From Chimaeribacter californicus (lineage in GTDB: Bacteria; Pseudomonadota; Gammaproteobacteria; Enterobacterales; Enterobacteriaceae), in contig NZ_PJZF01000014.1 of the NCBI RefSeq assembly GCF_002858675.1, positions 1-64,000 of the forward strand: a DNA stretch of 64,000 bases, in the 5' to 3' direction. A program made the translations under genes and the position numbers. Of this stretch, positions 60,700 to 64,000 are shown in pieces; position 1 is the stretch's first letter; the number at the start of each line of letters is the position of its first letter. The notes under the pieces were generated by a model. It had not been told where the DNA came from, made no database searches, and saw only the letters and a program-made list of their open reading frames with translations.

Positions 60700-62532
60700 G
60701 TGTCTACGGCGGCAGTAATCAATAAAGCATTGCTGGCCGAGCAGGTGTTACACGACACCTTCGGCTACCAGCAATTCCGTCCGGGTCAGCAAACCATCAT
60801 TAACACCGCGCTTGAAGGGCGCGACTGTCTGGTGGTGATGCCCACCGGTGGCGGCAAATCCCTGTGTTACCAAATACCTGCCCTGGTGATGGATGGCCTG
60901 ACGCTGGTGGTCTCACCGCTGATCTCCCTGATGAAAGACCAGGTTGACCAGCTGTTGGCCAACGGTGTGGCGGCGGCATGCCTGAATTCCAGCCAGACGC
61001 GCGAGCAGCAGCACGACGTGCTGGCAGCCTGCCGCAGCGGCCAGATCAAGATGCTCTACATCGCGCCGGAACGGCTGATGATGGACAACTTCCTCGACCA
61101 CCTGCCGCAGCTTAACCCGGCGATGCTGGCGGTTGACGAAGCACACTGTATTTCCCAATGGGGCCACGATTTCCGCCCTGAGTACCGTGCGCTTGGGCAA
61201 CTGAAATCCCGCTTCCCCGATCTGCCGGTGATCGCCCTGACGGCCACCGCTGACGACGCCACGCGCAATGACATTATCCGTGGACTGGCGCTTAACGACC
61301 CGCTGATTGAGATCAGCAGCTTTGACCGCCCGAACATCCGCTACACGCTGGTGGAAAAGTACAAGCCGCTCGACCAGCTCTGGCGCTTCGTGCAGGACCA
61401 GCGCGGCAAATGCGGCATTATTTACTGCGGCAGCCGGGCGAAAGTGGAAGACACCACCGCGCGTTTGCAGGCGCGCGGCCTGAGTGTCGGCGCATATCAT
61501 GCCGGGCTGGAGAGTGAGCGGCGCGCGCAGGTGCAGGACGCCTTCCAGCGTGATGATTTGCAGGTGGTGGTCGCGACCGTGGCGTTCGGGATGGGCATCA
61601 ACAAGCCCAACGTGCGCTTCGTGGTGCACTTTGACATCCCGCGTACCATCGAGGCCTATTATCAGGAGACCGGGCGCGCCGGGCGTGACGGCCTGCCCGC
61701 CGAGGCAATCCTGCTCTATGACCCGGCCGACATGGCCTGGTTGCGCCGTTGCCTGGAGGAGAAACCCGCCGGGCCGCAGCAGGACGTGGAGCGCCACAAA
61801 CTCAACGCGATGGGCGCATTCGCGGAAGCGCAGACCTGCCGCCGGCTGGTATTGCTGAACTATTTCGGCGAAGGGCGGCAGACCCCGTGCGGGAACTGCG
61901 ACATCTGCCTTGATCCGCCAAAACGTTATGACGGGCTGCTCGACGCGCAAAAAGCGCTCTCCGCCGTGGCGCGGGTCGGCCAGCGGTTCGGCATCGGCTA
62001 TGTGGTGGAAGTGCTGCGCGGGGCGAATAACCTGCGTATCCGTGACAACGGCCACGACAAGTTGTCGGTGTATGGCCTGGGCCGGGACCAGACCACCGAG
62101 CACTGGGTCAGTGTGTTCCGCCAGCTGATCCACCTCGGGATGATCAGCCAGAACATCGCCATGCATTCGGCGCTGCAACTCACCGAGGCCGCGCGGCCGG
62201 TGTTGCGCGGTGATGCGCCGCTGCAACTTGCGGTGCCGCGCATTCAGGCACCGAAAACGCGCAGCGGCAGCAACCCCAAAAGCTATGGCGGCAACTATGA
62301 CCGCAAGCTGTTCGCCAAACTTCGCAAATTGCGCAAATCGATTGCCGACGACGCGAACGTGCCGCCCTATGTGGTATTCAATGACGCGACCTTGCTGGAG
62401 ATGGCGGAACAGATGCCGACCTCGCCGGGCGAGCTGCTCAGCGTTAACGGTGTCGGCCAGCGCAAACTGGAGCGCTTCGGCACGCCGTTCCTCGGCATGA
62501 TCCGCGACCACCTCGATAACGACGACGACTGA
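60700..62532 (+). CDS. recQ: ATP-dependent DNA helicase RecQ
   Basis: 610 aa from GTG 60700 (GGGG seven or so bases upstream); TTG 60688 is less likely. SF2 motifs: [42 protein letters not shown] zinc cysteines in [18 protein letters not shown]-terminal HRDC domain ending LDNDDD. 3'-5' helicase in RecF-pathway recombination and suppression of illegitimate recombination. Confidence 0.96.
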   Translation: MSTAAVINKALLAEQVLHDTFGYQQFRPGQQTIINTALEGRDCLVVMPTGGGKSLCYQIPALVMDGLTLVVSPLISLMKDQVDQLLANGVAAACLNSSQTREQQHDVLAACRSGQIKMLYIAPERLMMDNFLDHLPQLNPAMLAVDEAHCISQWGHDFRPEYRALGQLKSRFPDLPVIALTATADDATRNDIIRGLALNDPLIEISSFDRPNIRYTLVEKYKPLDQLWRFVQDQRGKCGIIYCGSRAKVEDTTARLQARGLSVGAYHAGLESERRAQVQDAFQRDDLQVVVATVAFGMGINKPNVRFVVHFDIPRTIEAYYQETGRAGRDGLPAEAILLYDPADMAWLRRCLEEKPAGPQQDVERHKLNAMGAFAEAQTCRRLVLLNYFGEGRQTPCGNCDICLDPPKRYDGLLDAQKALSAVARVGQRFGIGYVVEVLRGANNLRIRDNGHDKLSVYGLGRDQTTEHWVSVFRQLIHLGMISQNIAMHSALQLTEAARPVLRGDAPLQLAVPRIQAPKTRSGSNPKSYGGNYDRKLFAKLRKLRKSIADDANVPPYVVFNDATLLEMAEQMPTSPGELLSVNGVGQRKLERFGTPFLGMIRDHLDNDDD

Positions 62533-62560
62533 TCCACCGGCCGCCCGGAAAACATAACCT

Positions 62561-62592
62561 TATGTGATGGCTACTTAGCGGGCCATCACATA
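62561..62592. repeat. 11-bp perfect inverted repeat between recQ and rhtC
   Basis: tatgtgatggc (62561-62571) and gccatcacata (62582-62592), loop tacttagcgg. No T-run follows, and the arms lie 29 bases after recQ and 40 bases before the rhtC ATG. May be an operator or an RNA hairpin. Confidence 0.7.
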
Positions 62593-62631
62593 TTATTCTG
62601 GTTTGCCCCTTTTCTTGTGAGCGTCCTGCTG

Positions 62632-63255
62632 ATGTTAATCCTGTTTTTGACCGTCGCCCTGGTGCATCTGGTGGCCTTGATCAGTCCCGGCCCTGACTTC
62701 TTTTTTGTGTCCCAAACCGCTGTCAGCCGATCGCGCCGTGAGGCGATGATGGGCGTGATCGGCATTTCGCTGGGGATTGTGGTCTGGGCGGGGGTGGCGC
62801 TGATGGGCCTGCACCTGCTGCTGGAAAAAATGGCCTGGCTGCATCAGATAATCATGGTCGGCGGTGGCCTCTACCTGTTGTGGATGGGCTGGCAACTGCT
62901 GCGTTCCGCCAGAGCCAAACAGGCGGCCCCCACCGATGAGGCACCGAAGGTTGAGCTGCCGGCGCGTGGCCGCACCTTTATGCGCGGCTTCCTGACCAAC
63001 CTCTCTAACCCGAAAGCGGTGATCTACTTTGGCAGCGTCTTCTCGCTGTTTGTCGGGGATGATGTCGGCAGCGCCGAGCGCTGGGGCCTGTTCGTGATGA
63101 TCGTGGCGGAAACCTTTGCCTGGTTCTCCATTGTCGCGATGGTGTTCGCCCTGCCGGTGATGCGCCGTGGCTATCAGCGGCTGGCGAAGTGGATTGATGG
63201 TGTGGCGGGGGTGCTGTTTGCGGGGTTTGGGATTCATTTGATTATTTCGCGGTGA
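62632..63255 (+). CDS. rhtC: threonine exporter RhtC
   Basis: 207 aa from ATG 62632 (MLILFLTVALVHLVALISPG), in line with E. coli RhtC; GTG 62617 would add five residues. LysE/RhtB superfamily with six membrane segments; signature SPGPDFFFVSQTAVSRSRRE and NLSNPKAVIYFGSVFSLFV. Exports threonine. Same order recQ-rhtC-rhtB as in E. coli. Confidence 0.95.
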   Translation: MLILFLTVALVHLVALISPGPDFFFVSQTAVSRSRREAMMGVIGISLGIVVWAGVALMGLHLLLEKMAWLHQIIMVGGGLYLLWMGWQLLRSARAKQAAPTDEAPKVELPARGRTFMRGFLTNLSNPKAVIYFGSVFSLFVGDDVGSAERWGLFVMIVAETFAWFSIVAMVFALPVMRRGYQRLAKWIDGVAGVLFAGFGIHLIISR

Positions 63256-63319
63256 CTTGTTTGCTTGTCAGCTTGGGATTGGATATTTGGATGGGTGGAA
63301 TGTTTCGGTAGGGTGGAAG
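63256..63319 (+). other. rhtC downstream, G/T-rich
   Basis: 64 bases rich in G and T without a clear terminator. A partial gtttcggtaggg at 63302 resembles the start of the next repeat. Confidence 0.4.
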
Positions 63320-63522
63320 GTTTCGGTTGTTCAGCATGGGATGCTGCCTGAGCCGCCGCGCCTCAACCGAGCAGGGCCTGCCGGCGCGCCGGCCCTGCAC
63401 CCGCGGGCATGGTTTTAAGGGGAGGGTTGTGGCATGTTTCGGTTGTTCATGTGCAGTTGTCTACCTGAGCCGTCAAGCCTCAACCGAGCAGGGCGCGCCA
63501 GTGCGCTCGCCCTGCACCCGCG
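63320..63522. repeat. two copies of an ~86-bp hairpin-bearing repeat (family A)
   Basis: Copy 1 at 63320-63405 and copy 2 at 63436-63522 share gtttcggttgttca, cctgagccg, gcctcaaccgagcaggg and ccctgcacccgcg. Each holds an 8-bp perfect stem with a 12-base loop: gcagggcc/ggccctgc (63371-63378, 63391-63398) and gcagggcg/cgccctgc (63488-63495, 63508-63515). The last pair of the stem is C-G in one copy and G-C in the other. No convincing coding capacity, though one frame reads through both. Confidence 0.85.
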
Positions 63523-63642
63523 CACTTTCGGTGCCCACGCTAATCATTGCCCGCGTAGCGGGTGCCTTCGCTTCACCTCCGGGCTTTTCGGGCCGGTGCA
63601 GACACGCTCCCGGCGTGGCTGCACCTCTCGCACACGTCGTGT
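63523..63642. other. hairpin-rich segment between repeat families
   Basis: About 120 bases with several short inverted repeats: cccgc-gta-gcggg (63551-63561), ggtgcagacacgc...gcgtggctgcacc (about 63595-63626) and cacac-gtc-gtgtg (about 63632-63644). No gene seen. Confidence 0.5.
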
Positions 63643-63840
63643 GTGCTCGCCCGGCCCTGCGGCTCACTCAGCAATGATTTTTACGCCCCCACCAGTCTGC
63701 CTTTTTGTTGGTATGTAAGGAAAAGGTAGTTGGGGGCTGGGCGTGTTGCGTGCTCACCCGGCCCTGCGTTTCCATTCGGCAATGATTTTTACGCCCCCAC
63801 CAGAATTGCAAATTCTTGGGTATGTAAGGAAAAGGTAGCG
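63643..63840. repeat. tandem pair of ~107-bp repeats (family B)
   Basis: Copy 1 starts gtgctcgcccggccctgcg at 63643, copy 2 gtgctcacccggccctgcg at 63750. Both contain aatgatttttacgcccccaccag (63673 and 63781) and ggtatgtaaggaaaaggtag; between these blocks the copies differ. The variable part of copy 2 contains agaatt-gca-aattct, an inverted repeat not seen in copy 1. Confidence 0.85.
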
Positions 63841-63864
63841 GGTGAGGGTATAAAACAATGCGAT

Positions 63865-63894
63865 AAAAAAGGGCAGCCTCGTGGCTGCCCTTTT
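63865..63894 (-). terminator. rhtB terminator
   Basis: gggcagcc-tcgt/acga-ggctgccc stem with six T on the minus strand just after the rhtB stop; shorter T-run on the plus strand. Confidence 0.85.
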
Positions 63895-63907
63895 GCGTGA
63901 TGGGGTT

Positions 63908-64000
63908 TTACACCCGTCTGGCGGTTGCCAGCAGGGCGCCGACAAGCATAAACAGTGAGCCGAAGATGCGGTTCAGCAGGGTCATCTGTTTCGGGGCTTT
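63908..64000 (-). CDS. rhtB: homoserine/homoserine lactone exporter RhtB, C-terminal 30 residues (partial)
   Basis: Reading from the window edge: [20 protein letters not shown], then [10 protein letters not shown] and stop. This matches the C-terminal membrane helix of E. coli RhtB ([16 protein letters not shown]). The gene is convergent with rhtC and continues beyond the window. Confidence 0.88.
   Translation of the reverse strand, partial: KAPKQMTLLNRIFGSLFMLVGALLATARRV

Noticed and set aside
60913-62511. 532-aa frame antisense to recQ
   Set aside because: Long because of GC skew at codon third positions; recQ is certain on the other strand.
63327-63677. 116-aa frame with repeated STEQG...PCTR peptide
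   Set aside because: The peptide repetition comes from the DNA repeat; stems, indels between copies and lack of a ribosome site argue against coding.
63320-63840. CRISPR array
   Set aside because: Units are ~86 and ~107 bp with only two copies each and no short regular repeat-spacer pattern; no cas genes nearby.

Overview
The window is a 64 kb stretch of an Enterobacterales chromosome, fairly GC-rich in its genes. Order and content follow the region downstream of rrnC in Escherichia coli: 5S-aspT-trpT, hdfR-maoP-yifB, ilvLXGMEDA, ilvY/ilvC, ppiC, rep, gppA, rhlB, trxA, rho, the wec (enterobacterial common antigen, ECA) operon, thrP, argX-hisR-leuT-proM, glmZ, hemCDXY, cyaA, lptM-dapF-yigA-xerC-yigB-uvrD, corA, rarD, yigI, pldA, recQ, rhtC, rhtB. 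The proteins are clearly diverged from E. coli and several linkage details differ, so this is another genus. The sequence does not let me name it; a sigma54-type glmZ promoter would fit a lineage nearer Yersinia/Serratia than Escherichia, but that is a guess.

Layout. 1-370: end of an rrn operon (5S, tRNA-Asp, tRNA-Trp, terminator). 780-5347: a sugar ABC transporter of the YtfQRT-YjfF (galactofuranose) type, not at this place in E. coli. 5344-8191: hdfR, maoP, yifB. 8514-9770: an MFS symporter between yifB and the ilv leader. 9832-19091: isoleucine/valine synthesis, with attenuator leader, IlvX micropeptide, intact ilvG, and the divergent ilvY regulator with its target ilvC. 19153-26637: housekeeping genes (parvulin, Rep and RhlB helicases, GppA, thioredoxin, Rho). 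26935-38772: ECA synthesis, complete except for rffG. 39087-41095: threonine/serine permease and four tRNAs. 41315-42122: a small toxin/immunity-like pair where E. coli has aslB-aslA. 42123-42753: sRNA GlmZ with a sigma54 promoter and two GlrR-type enhancer sites. 42822-46847: heme genes. 47162-55561: cyaA and the dapF-xerC-uvrD cluster, without cyaY. 55661-63255: Mg channel corA with a leader, an AbrB-family membrane protein, rarD, yigI, pldA, recQ, rhtC. 63256-63907: a mosaic of hairpin-rich repeats, then the 3' end of rhtB.

Most interesting: (1) the stand-alone type-44 toxin domain and its overlapping lipoprotein-like partner next to tRNA-Pro; (2) the rhtC-rhtB repeat mosaic, where two copies of one element differ by a compensatory base-pair change in an 8-bp stem; (3) the absence of rffG and of cyaY from loci where they are expected; (4) the sigma54/GlrR architecture of glmZ; (5) a nested hairpin leader before thrP. 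I found no CRISPR array, intact insertion sequence or prophage. Where I moved a start codon, the reason (family length or Shine-Dalgarno spacing) is given in the entry. Family assignments rest on motifs and remembered homologues, not on database searches.
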